From contig PAAJ01000016.1 of assembly GCA_002702575.1 (NCBI GenBank), forward strand, positions 143,452-207,451: a stretch of DNA of 64,000 bases, written 5' to 3'. This stretch comes from Phycisphaerae bacterium (GTDB lineage: Bacteria; Planctomycetota; Phycisphaerae; Phycisphaerales; SM1A02). This document shows, one piece after another, positions 44,601-52,885 of the stretch. Made by a program: the position numbers and the translations under genes. Every line of letters starts with the position of its first letter. The stretch's first letter is position 1. The notes under the pieces were generated by a model. The model worked only from the letters and a program-made list of their open reading frames with translations. It was not told the origin of the DNA and did no database searches.

Positions 44601-45074
44601 TCATCCCCCACGTGCCGCTTCGTCACGTGCCTGCACCGCCATGCGATCGCAGCGTTCGTTCTCTTCGTGATCATCATGACCACGTACCCAGTGCGTCGAG
44701 ATCCGATGGATCTCCCTGGCGCGATCCAGTTCCTGCCACAGATCCAGATTCAGCACAGGCTGGTTCTTGGGTCGTTTCCAGCCACGACGCTTCCATCCAT
44801 CCATCCACTCAGCCAGTCCCTTCACGACGTACTGACTGTCTGAATAGAGTGCGACCCGGCTGGGAACCTTGAGTCGTCGAAGGCCTTCGATCACGGCCAG
44901 CAGCTCCATGCGGTTGTTCGTGGTGGCTGGATCGCCCCCGTATTCCACCGCCTCCTGGCCACCAGGAAGGCTCCTGAGGATGTAGGCCCAGCCGCCAGGG
45001 CCCGGATTACCGGAACAGGCCCCGTCGGTGAAAAGAGCGACCTCTGGCAGGGATTCGGGATTGGACTCGCTCAT
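44601..45074 (-). CDS. rnhA: Ribonuclease HI
   Basis: ALFTDGACSGNPGPGGWAYIL, TTNNRMELLAVIEGLRRL, ALYSDSQYVVKGLAEWMDGWKRRGW, WVRGHDDHEENERCDRMA. Confidence 0.96.
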   Translation of the reverse strand: MSESNPESLPEVALFTDGACSGNPGPGGWAYILRSLPGGQEAVEYGGDPATTNNRMELLAVIEGLRRLKVPSRVALYSDSQYVVKGLAEWMDGWKRRGWKRPKNQPVLNLDLWQELDRAREIHRISTHWVRGHDDHEENERCDRMAVQARDEAARGG

Positions 45075-45219
45075 GAATGAGGAGAGTATCAGGCTCTGGC
45101 GACTCCAGAGGCCTTCAGGAGCCTTCCGGAGGGACCCCGAAACCGGTTTGGGAAGTCACGGCTTGGCCTGAGGGCCCGCTGCTGATAGACTGCTGGACTT
45201 GATTTTTAGGAGCGATCGC

Positions 45220-45594
45220 GTGCCGACTATTAACCAGCTTGTCCGCAAGCCCCGCAGAACACCCAAGGTGAAGTCCCAGTGCAGGGACCTTGATGCCAGT
45301 CCTCAGCGTCGTGGCGTGTGCCTGCAAGTTCGCACAGTGACCCCGAAGAAGCCGAACTCGGCACTCCGAAAGGTCGCCAGGGTTCGCCTTTCGAACGGCA
45401 AGGAAGTCACTGCCTACATCGGCGGTGAAGGACACAACCTCCAGGAGCACTCCATCGTGCTCGTTCGTGGCGGTCGAGTCCGTGACCTTCCAGGCGTTCG
45501 CTACCACGTCGTCCGAGGTTCACTCGATACCCTCGGCGTCGATGACCGCAAGCAGGGCCGTTCCAAGTACGGCGTCAAGCGCGCGAAGAAATGA
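45220..45594 (+). CDS. rpsL: 30S ribosomal protein S12 (GTG start)
   Basis: (V)[20 protein letters not shown]...[31 protein letters not shown]; start GTG 45220 preceded by TTTAGGAGCG. Confidence 0.97.
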   Translation: MPTINQLVRKPRRTPKVKSQCRDLDASPQRRGVCLQVRTVTPKKPNSALRKVARVRLSNGKEVTAYIGGEGHNLQEHSIVLVRGGRVRDLPGVRYHVVRGSLDTLGVDDRKQGRSKYGVKRAKK

Positions 45595-45603
45595 TGTTCT
45601 TTT

Positions 45604-45633
45604 CCCGATCATCCGTTGATGGTCGGGATTTTC
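45604..45633 (+). terminator. Terminator/attenuator-like hairpin between rpsL and rpsG
   Basis: CCCGATCATC-cgtt-GATGGTCGGG (one G-U) followed by ATTTTC. Confidence 0.65.
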
Positions 45634-45641
45634 AATTCAAC

Positions 45642-45659
45642 GAGTCACCGAGGTGACTC
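45642..45659 (+). promoter_or_regulatory. Palindromic hairpin in rpsL-rpsG intercistronic region
   Basis: GAGTCACC-ga-GGTGACTC, perfect 8-bp arms. Confidence 0.5.
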
Positions 45660-45751
45660 AAGGCAAGTAATCGCGATCACCCCCTCCCGAATTGCACGAT
45701 CGCGGTGAACACAAGGCCCCGTTTGGGGTGGATGAGCCAAAGGAGGTCGGC

Positions 45752-46246
45752 ATGGCCGGTCGAATCACAAAGTCGGAACAGCAGCTCAAGGGTGATCCTC
45801 GTCATGGCGACAAGGTCCTGAGTCGCTTCATCAATTCAGTCATGGTCGATGGCAAGAAGTCGGTCGCCACTCGCGTGATCTACGACGCACTCGACAAGAT
45901 CCAGGCTCGAATCGACAAGGACAAGCGTGAGAACATGCCGGAGAAGGCCATCGACGCCTTCCATCAGGCCATCGACAACGTCAAGCCCAACGTCGAAGTC
46001 CGATCCAAGCGTGTCGGTGGTGCCAACTACCAGGTACCCATGCCTGTGACACAACGTCGTCGTCAGAGCCTCGCCTTCCGCTGGATCATCACGGCAGCCC
46101 GTGCAGAGAAGGGCAAGCCGATGTGCGAACGACTCGCTCGTGAGCTGTATGACGCAGCGAACGGCGAAGGCAAGGCCGTCAACGTCCGGGAGCAGACCCA
46201 CCGAATGGCAGAAGCCAACAAGGCCTTCTCCCACTTCGCCTGGTGA
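45752..46246 (+). CDS. rpsG: 30S ribosomal protein S7
   Basis: MAGRITKSEQQLKGDPRHGDKVLSRFINSVMVDGKKSVA; strong SD AAAGGAGGT at about 45739-45747. Confidence 0.97.
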   Translation: MAGRITKSEQQLKGDPRHGDKVLSRFINSVMVDGKKSVATRVIYDALDKIQARIDKDKRENMPEKAIDAFHQAIDNVKPNVEVRSKRVGGANYQVPMPVTQRRRQSLAFRWIITAARAEKGKPMCERLARELYDAANGEGKAVNVREQTHRMAEANKAFSHFAW

Positions 46247-46274
46247 TCCGGCCTCCGTTCGGATTCGTGATGTC

Positions 46275-47318
46275 ATGAATGCAAGCCGCTACCAGCGGCA
46301 GGTCATCCTGCCTCAGGTCGGAGAGGACGGGCAGTCCCTGTTGTCCTCTGCCCATGTTCTGGTCGCGGGTTGTGGTGCACTGGGTTGTGCCGTTGCGGAT
46401 CTGCTTGCGAGAGCAGGGGTCGGCTGTCTCAAGTTGGTCGATCGCGATCTCGTCGAACTGTCGAATCTCCAACGTCAGGTTCTCTATCAGGAATCCGATG
46501 TTGGTCTTGCCAAGGCCGAGGCAGCCGCACGACGTCTGCATTCGGTCAACTCTCAGATCGAGATCGATCCACATGTCTCCGACATCAATCCGATGACGGT
46601 AGGCGGCTTGGCGGAAGGATGCGATGTCATCGTGGACGGGCTCGACAACTTCGAGACGCGCTATCTGCTGAATGATGTCTCTGTTTCGATGAGCGTTCCA
46701 TACATCTATGGCGGTGCCGTCGGAACCGAGGGTCTTTCATTCCCGATCCTGCCCGAAAGGCAGTCAGCATGTCTTCGATGCGTCTTTCCCGAACCACCGC
46801 CTGCGGGTGCGACGGCAACCTGTGATACGGCCGGTGTCCTCGGACCGATCATCACGATGGTCGCCGCCCATGAAGCGATGCAGGTCCTCAAACTCCTGCT
46901 CATGAAGGAAGCGGACCTCGACCATGCACTGGTGAGCTTCGATGTGTGGAACAACGAGATCAGGAGACTGTCCGCACCCAAGCGGGACGATGACTGCATC
47001 TGCTGTGGTCGTCGAGAATTCGAATGGCTCGAGGGCGATCGCAGTGGTTCAACAACCACATTGTGTGGCCGTGGTGCCGTGCAGATCCTCCCGGGCAGCC
47101 AGACCCGTGTGGACCTGAAGGATCTTTCCATCCGCCTCGAGGCCCACGGTGAATTCTCTCTGCATGACGGCATCCTCAGAGGCCAGCTGCATGAGGAACG
47201 CAATGGGGACGGTGATCTTGTGGAGTTGACCGTCTTCGAGGATCTCAGGGCCATGGTTGGTCGCGTGGATTCCACCGAACGTGCCAAGGCGATCTACGAT
47301 CGTTACGTGGGATCCTGA
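46275..47318 (+). CDS. ThiF/MoeB/HesA-type adenylyltransferase
   Basis: RYQRQVILPQVGEDGQSLLSSAHVLVAGCGALGCAVADLLARAGVGCLKLVDRDLVELSNLQRQVLY; CLRCVF and CICC pairs. Confidence 0.9.
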   Translation: MNASRYQRQVILPQVGEDGQSLLSSAHVLVAGCGALGCAVADLLARAGVGCLKLVDRDLVELSNLQRQVLYQESDVGLAKAEAAARRLHSVNSQIEIDPHVSDINPMTVGGLAEGCDVIVDGLDNFETRYLLNDVSVSMSVPYIYGGAVGTEGLSFPILPERQSACLRCVFPEPPPAGATATCDTAGVLGPIITMVAAHEAMQVLKLLLMKEADLDHALVSFDVWNNEIRRLSAPKRDDDCICCGRREFEWLEGDRSGSTTTLCGRGAVQILPGSQTRVDLKDLSIRLEAHGEFSLHDGILRGQLHEERNGDGDLVELTVFEDLRAMVGRVDSTERAKAIYDRYVGS

Positions 47319-48802
47319 GAAACACCACGGGCATCACTTCGGTTTCGAAGGACTGGAACAAGAATCGCAAGGATCGCCAGCAGGAGCATGGCTCCCGCAA
47401 TCGGTCGATCAATGAAGACATCCCATCCATCCATCATGAATGCCCTTCGGAGATTGAGTTCCGCAATGCTGCCAAGCACCAAACCGAGGATGACTGGCGC
47501 TGTTGGGTAGTCATGTCGACGAAGCAACCAGCCAAGCAGACCGAAGGCCGCGCAACTGCCTACATCAAAGAGACTGCTTCGCACTGCGAACGAGCCGATG
47601 ATGGCCAGCATCGCAATCATGGGAAACAACAAGGCTCGCGGCACACGCGCTACCTGAACCCAAAGCCGACTGCCAAGCATTCCGACGATCAGTAGAACGA
47701 TGTTGGCTACCAGCAAGCTCGCAAACAATCCATAGACGACATCAGGCTTCTTGGTGAAGAGTGCCGGGCCGGGAACCAATTTGTGGATCATCATGGCTCC
47801 GATCAGCACAGCCGTGGTCGCCGAGCCTGGCAGACCCAGCGTCAGCAGCGGGACAAGCGCACCACCGACTGATCCACTGTTGGCCGACTCGGCGGATGCA
47901 ATGCCTTCCGGAACACCACTTCCGAACTCGCCGGATCGTCCAGACAATCTTCGCGTGATGTCATAGGAAATGAAGCTCGCAATCGTTGCGCCGGCACCTG
48001 GCACAATCCCGATCAGGCACCCGATCAAGCTCGAACGAATCATGCACCATTTCAACCGCCAGTATTCGATGATCCGGGGCCATCGTGTTGAACTCGGCGA
48101 ATGCGAGGCCGGCGTACGAATTTGTCGCTCCAGTTGCAGCAGGATTTCCCCAAGAGCGAACATGCCGATCAGAGCTGGAATCAGACTGACACCATCGGCC
48201 AGATTCGGAATACCGAAGGATAAACGTGTGCTTCCCGAAATCGGATCTCCCCCGACTGTCGCCAACAGAAGTCCAAGAAGAACTGTGATCAATGACTTTC
48301 GCCAATCACGGCCTCCAAGTGAAGCTACTGTTGCCAGGCCGAGAATGGCCAGCGCAACGTACTCGGCAGGATGAAACTTGACCGCAATAGCCGCCAATGG
48401 AACGGAGAAGAGAATCAGGATGATCGAACCGATCAAACCGGCCATGGTGGATGAAACAAGCGAGACTCCAAGCGCTTCACCGGCACGACCCGATTTGAAC
48501 ATCGGATGTCCGTCCATTGCCGTAACGACCGCAGACGGAGTGCCGGGTGTATTGATCGTGATGGCGGTGATCGAACCTCCGTAGCTTGCAGCAACGTAGA
48601 CCGCCACGAGGAACATCAAAGCCGTACCCGGTTCCATTTCCCAAGTGAATGGCACAAGGAGTGCGACCCCCATTGCTGGTGACAGTCCTGGCATCACGCC
48701 AACGGCGATACCGAGCAGCACGCCACCGACAATCGCGAGGATCGGACCTGCTCCGAGCAAGGAAGCAAATCCATTTGTGAGATTCATGCCGAAGTCGTTC
48801 AT
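47303..48802 (-). CDS. tctA: Tripartite tricarboxylate transporter large permease TctA
   Basis: GGVLLGIAVGVMPGLSPAMGVALLVPFTWEMEPGTALMFLVAVYVAASYGGSITAITINTPGTPSAVVTAMDGHPM. Confidence 0.93.
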   Translation of the reverse strand: MNDFGMNLTNGFASLLGAGPILAIVGGVLLGIAVGVMPGLSPAMGVALLVPFTWEMEPGTALMFLVAVYVAASYGGSITAITINTPGTPSAVVTAMDGHPMFKSGRAGEALGVSLVSSTMAGLIGSIILILFSVPLAAIAVKFHPAEYVALAILGLATVASLGGRDWRKSLITVLLGLLLATVGGDPISGSTRLSFGIPNLADGVSLIPALIGMFALGEILLQLERQIRTPASHSPSSTRWPRIIEYWRLKWCMIRSSLIGCLIGIVPGAGATIASFISYDITRRLSGRSGEFGSGVPEGIASAESANSGSVGGALVPLLTLGLPGSATTAVLIGAMMIHKLVPGPALFTKKPDVVYGLFASLLVANIVLLIVGMLGSRLWVQVARVPRALLFPMIAMLAIIGSFAVRSSLFDVGSCAAFGLLGWLLRRHDYPTAPVILGLVLGSIAELNLRRAFMMDGWDVFIDRPIAGAMLLLAILAILVPVLRNRSDARGVSQDPT

Positions 48803-50328
48803 GCCGCATCCCCGCCCATTGACATGAAGAAACCAAGTGGCAGATCCATCTTGAGCAAGTACGCGAACAAAACCCAAGATCCAATACACCAAGATGCGAC
48901 AAGAACACAAATCACCATCAATCGACGTTCGCCCAATGCCCAGCTGGCTGCTGAAAGAAAAATACCAGTGACGATGTAGTAACCGAGCAACGGCATGAGC
49001 AAGACGACACCAGCCATCCCCATGATGAAAGCCAGAGGCCGAAACGGTCTGTAGCCGACATGCCTCGGGGGCTGATCCCCTAATGGGTGTCGCATCTGCT
49101 TTGCAACCTCTGCTGCCGCAAACAGAAACAGCAGAAAAGCCCACAGCCAGGGTGCTGCGGAGGAGCCTAGTTGGTCAACGGCATTGGCCGGTGGTAGTTC
49201 AAAGGCCGCAGCCATGGCAATCAACGCCGTTCCAGCCAGACCCAGTCCGAGTAGAACACTCGCCGTCTGATGTTGACGACCCAACTGGGACAACACGATG
49301 GCAAGAATGATCCCAATCAGGAGAATGAGTCCCACCACCATCCATTGAAGCCATGAGACTTTCCGAGCTTCGTTGAGCAGTTCGAGGCGAGAGAGCGCGT
49401 CATGGAAAAAGATGCGATCTTGCGCCACGATCCCATTGAAGACTTCGGGACCCTCATCCATCACGATGATTCCAGTCTCCTCCCATTCATCTCGCCACTC
49501 AGGATCCAGCGTGACCTGCCTGACAAGATTGCGAAACCAGACCATCGCGTCAGGAGGTGTCCCCTTTCGCAAGGCCAGCCCTCTCCACATCACCTCTCTG
49601 TCGATTCCCTTGATTCCCAGTTCCTTGAATGTCGGAACTTCGGGATACGCCGACAATCGCTCAGGAACGGCGACAGCAGCGATTGTCAGCTTGTCGTTTC
49701 CATGTGCATCACGAGGGTTCCCCATGTAGGCCACCGTATGACCGCCAAGCAGGACCGCCTTGGCCTGGCCGCCACTGCGATAGGGAACCCAGCGCACATC
49801 GATCCCGCTGGCTTGCCACAGTTTCATTGCGACGATGTGATCCAGACCGCCAATCGCAGGCCCGGACCAACTCTGGTTTCCAGGATCGGCAAGGGCATCC
49901 CGCAGGAGTTCATTCATAGTCACCAAGGCACTTTCAGTGCGAGTGATGACACACTCAGGGTCTTCCATCAACAGGGCAGCAAAATCAGTTTCATCAAGCA
50001 GTGACTCACGACCTGCTGCGATCAGACTTGGAATATTGCTTCGTGTGACTGCAAGAATCCATGTGCCATCTGCAGGCTGATCAATCACGCTCTGGAAAGC
50101 CGTTACACCGCCACCGCCCGGCTTGTTGAGCACGATGATCGGAATGTCCGTGTATCTGGAGGCGATGGCCTGGAATCTTCTGGCTGTCGTGTCAATGAGG
50201 CCACCGGGGCCGGTGTAGACGACAATCCTGATTGGACCATCAGGCCGAATCGGATGAACTGGCACCACGGAATCCTGAGTGCACAGAACGGAAGCCAAAA
50301 GTAACAGAATGGAAGCCACGGAAGCCAT
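48799..50328 (-). CDS. TctC-type (Bug) substrate-binding protein fused to TctB-type small membrane subunit
   Basis: Signal MASVASILLLLASVLC; PIRIVVYTGPGGLIDTTARRF...VLNKPGGGGVTAFQSV...YRSGGQAKAVLLGGHT; C-terminal about 5 hydrophobic helices ending SWVLFAYLLKMDLPLGFF. Confidence 0.85.
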   Translation of the reverse strand: MASVASILLLLASVLCTQDSVVPVHPIRPDGPIRIVVYTGPGGLIDTTARRFQAIASRYTDIPIIVLNKPGGGGVTAFQSVIDQPADGTWILAVTRSNIPSLIAAGRESLLDETDFAALLMEDPECVITRTESALVTMNELLRDALADPGNQSWSGPAIGGLDHIVAMKLWQASGIDVRWVPYRSGGQAKAVLLGGHTVAYMGNPRDAHGNDKLTIAAVAVPERLSAYPEVPTFKELGIKGIDREVMWRGLALRKGTPPDAMVWFRNLVRQVTLDPEWRDEWEETGIIVMDEGPEVFNGIVAQDRIFFHDALSRLELLNEARKVSWLQWMVVGLILLIGIILAIVLSQLGRQHQTASVLLGLGLAGTALIAMAAAFELPPANAVDQLGSSAAPWLWAFLLFLFAAAEVAKQMRHPLGDQPPRHVGYRPFRPLAFIMGMAGVVLLMPLLGYYIVTGIFLSAASWALGERRLMVICVLVASWCIGSWVLFAYLLKMDLPLGFFMSMGGDAA

Positions 50329-50470
50329 GACCAGATTCTGATCAAATCTCCAGCGGTTGACCGGTCCGCAATGTCAAGATCGTGTGAAGTTGAGCCTGTA
50401 CATCACAGATCCAGCGTCTGGAATTCCTTGTCGCAGTAGCATGCTTCGCTCTCAGCCAAATAGGAAATGA

Positions 50471-51763
50471 GTGATTCACATGCTGCAGCTTGTATTCGCG
50501 TTGATACTGTTCTTCCCCGGACTTGTCCAAGCCGAAAAAGTGTATTACTCGTTCAAAGGCGATGCGGGAGGCGGTGTTGCTGTCATCGAGGTCGATGCGG
50601 ACACCGGTGTCTTGGGCGAATCGAAGATCCTTTTCAAGGATGAACGATTTCGGGAACCCGGCAAGGTCCGGATCTCTCCGGATCAGCGGTACATCGCCGC
50701 CATCTCCGAGCACGTGAACGCTCCCAATCTGGCGATCATCGACCAGGCATCCGATCCCGCCACGATTCATGCGATCACTCTTGATGAGAAACCGACTGCA
50801 ATCCGGATGCGCAATGATCTGTTGCTCGTACTCTGTGACGACGGGCCCGTCGTATTGGTCGAGCTTTCAACCGGCGAAGTCAAATCCACCTTTGACTCCA
50901 GGAAAGACATCAAGCCGACCGCAAACCAGCCTGAAGAAGGTGTTTTCGCACCAGATGGTGATCATGTCCTCGTGACCTACCAGAAGGATCACAAGAAGGG
51001 CAAGCATCAGGGGTGCCGTGTGATCGTCTTCTCAATTCCCGACTTGGAAGTCAAGCATGATCTGCATCTACCTCGTCAACATCCTGAACTCCACACGGAA
51101 GGTGTGCCAGCAGAACAGGGCCCCAACCCTGAGGAAATCATCCTGCTTCCGGACATCAACAGCGTCATTCTGAGTCTGGATCTGTATGGAGGCGTGGCTG
51201 TATGCGACCTTGATGACATGATGGAAGGCATCTGGGACAACCTGATATACATTCCAACGAGCGAGGATGACGAATTGGGCCATGCGTTCCCCGACCGCAT
51301 GAATGTCATTCAGACAGCGGATGGACCTCGAGTGCTGGTCTGCAATGCGGGCAGCCAGGGAGGCGCCTGCATCATCGATCCCGTCAAGAAGAAGAAAATC
51401 CAGTACTTCAAGACCATTCCTGGCCTTGATACCCCCACGGTGTTCTCATCACATGACCTGATTGTCTGCGGAGCTACTGGGAAGACCAAGAATCGTACAT
51501 CTGATGGTGTTCAGAAAATGTATTCCCCAGGAGATTCGCTTCATGTCTTCTGCTTTCAGCCTCAACTGAAAATGAACACCATTGCACTGGAATCCTCGAA
51601 AGTGGAACGTTGCCATGCCATCGAATCAAAAAACCACCCTCACGTGATTGCGGTGGCACGGGATGGTGATGAATGTTTTCTGAAACTCGTGAATCTGCAC
51701 ACAGGTGATGTGGTCGCTGCAGCAGCCCCGGCAGGAAACGTAGCCCGATTTGGGCTGCATTGA
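50471..51763 (+). CDS. Exported beta-propeller (YVTN/lactonase-like) protein
   Basis: Signal peptide MLQLVFALILFFPGLVQA; repeating VAVIEVDADTGVLG / LAIIDQASD / VVLVELSTGEV blades. Confidence 0.65.
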   Translation: MIHMLQLVFALILFFPGLVQAEKVYYSFKGDAGGGVAVIEVDADTGVLGESKILFKDERFREPGKVRISPDQRYIAAISEHVNAPNLAIIDQASDPATIHAITLDEKPTAIRMRNDLLLVLCDDGPVVLVELSTGEVKSTFDSRKDIKPTANQPEEGVFAPDGDHVLVTYQKDHKKGKHQGCRVIVFSIPDLEVKHDLHLPRQHPELHTEGVPAEQGPNPEEIILLPDINSVILSLDLYGGVAVCDLDDMMEGIWDNLIYIPTSEDDELGHAFPDRMNVIQTADGPRVLVCNAGSQGGACIIDPVKKKKIQYFKTIPGLDTPTVFSSHDLIVCGATGKTKNRTSDGVQKMYSPGDSLHVFCFQPQLKMNTIALESSKVERCHAIESKNHPHVIAVARDGDECFLKLVNLHTGDVVAAAAPAGNVARFGLH

Positions 51764-51911
51764 ATCTGAACAATATGCTTACTCTATCTTGCTGACTTGG
51801 GCACAAGGACACAACTTAAACATGGTTTCATGATTCCGTCAGAAGGGATCAGTCGTGTTGTCTGGTCTCCAATAAAATGGTTGCACATTGAGGAAAGCAA
51901 GAGAGAGAATC

Positions 51912-52514
51912 ATGAAACTTACACTTGTAATGACTGCAGCAGCAACAGCTTTGTTTGCTGCATCTGCCCAAGCAGATTTGGTCATCACCGAAGCCTATGG
52001 TGGCATGTCCGGTGAAGATGGAACTGCAGACTGGATTGAAATCACGAATCTTGGCGATTCCGCAGTCAGTGGCTCTGGCCTCTTCTATGAAGATGAGTCT
52101 GCTGACGAGGATGACCTGACTGCGATCAACGGCCTTGGTAACATCGGGGTTGGTGAATCCGTAGTCGTCATGATCGGTACCGAGTCTGATACCGATGGCT
52201 TCCTTGAATTCTGGGGCATTCTGGGCGTCCAGGTTGGCTGGAGCGATGGTTCTGGTCTCAAAGAGGGTGACACGGCTTGGATCTACTCCACAGCTGATGG
52301 CTTCTTCAACAGCCTCACGGTTTCCGAGCTTGAAGATCCAGCAACCACTCAGTTTGGTGGCGGCCTCTCGACTGCAGCCAATGGTGTGTCTGTTGGCTTG
52401 ACTGAGCAAGGCGTCATGTATGGCGATCCCGGCTCCTTCACAGTCCCTGCACCTGGTGCACTGGCACTTCTCGGCCTGGCTGGCATCTCTGCCCGTCGCC
52501 GCCGTCGAGCCTGA
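51912..52514 (+). CDS. Exported protein with PEP-CTERM-like sorting signal
   Basis: Signal MKLTLVMTAAATALFAASAQA; C-terminus SFTVPAPGALALLGLAGISARRRRRA. Confidence 0.8.
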   Translation: MKLTLVMTAAATALFAASAQADLVITEAYGGMSGEDGTADWIEITNLGDSAVSGSGLFYEDESADEDDLTAINGLGNIGVGESVVVMIGTESDTDGFLEFWGILGVQVGWSDGSGLKEGDTAWIYSTADGFFNSLTVSELEDPATTQFGGGLSTAANGVSVGLTEQGVMYGDPGSFTVPAPGALALLGLAGISARRRRRA

Positions 52515-52545
52515 GTCTCTCCACTCAGGTTGATTTGTATTGATT
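52510..52545 (+). terminator. Terminator-like hairpin overlapping the stop codon
   Basis: CCTGAGT-ctctcc-ACTCAGG followed by TTGATTTGTATTGATTTC. Confidence 0.6.
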
Positions 52546-52552
52546 TCTTCCC

Positions 52553-52576
52553 ATCCCCCCCGGCAACGGGGGGGAT
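52553..52576. terminator. Second GC-rich hairpin
   Basis: ATCCCCCCC-ggcaac-GGGGGGGAT, perfect 9-bp arms. Confidence 0.6.
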
Positions 52577-52885
52577 TCTCATTGAACAGATCTCTGGGCC
52601 AACTCAGGTGCCCCCTGCAAAGGGAAGCCTATGCCAGACATGAACATTTTATGAACCGAGCCGATCTGTTTTCCATTCACACGATCGAAGTGGGTGCGAA
52701 CTGACCCTCTTAGCCAACGCCTACGAAAACATGAGGTGGGTTTCTTTCGTCAGACGCAAGAACGAACGCTCTTAAAGCGTGATTGATTCGAGCGAAGTGC
52801 TAACGCCATCTGAATATGAGCGGCGTATTTTAGGTCATTGATTACTCAGAAAAGTATCTGAAACCAAACTGGAGGAGAGAGCCAG

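Noticed and set aside
52600-52640. Cobalamin- or c-di-GMP-riboswitch-like strings (GGTGCCCCCTGC, AAAGGGAAGCC)
   Set aside because: Elements are in the wrong order and lack the surrounding conserved helices; treated as coincidence pending an Infernal scan.
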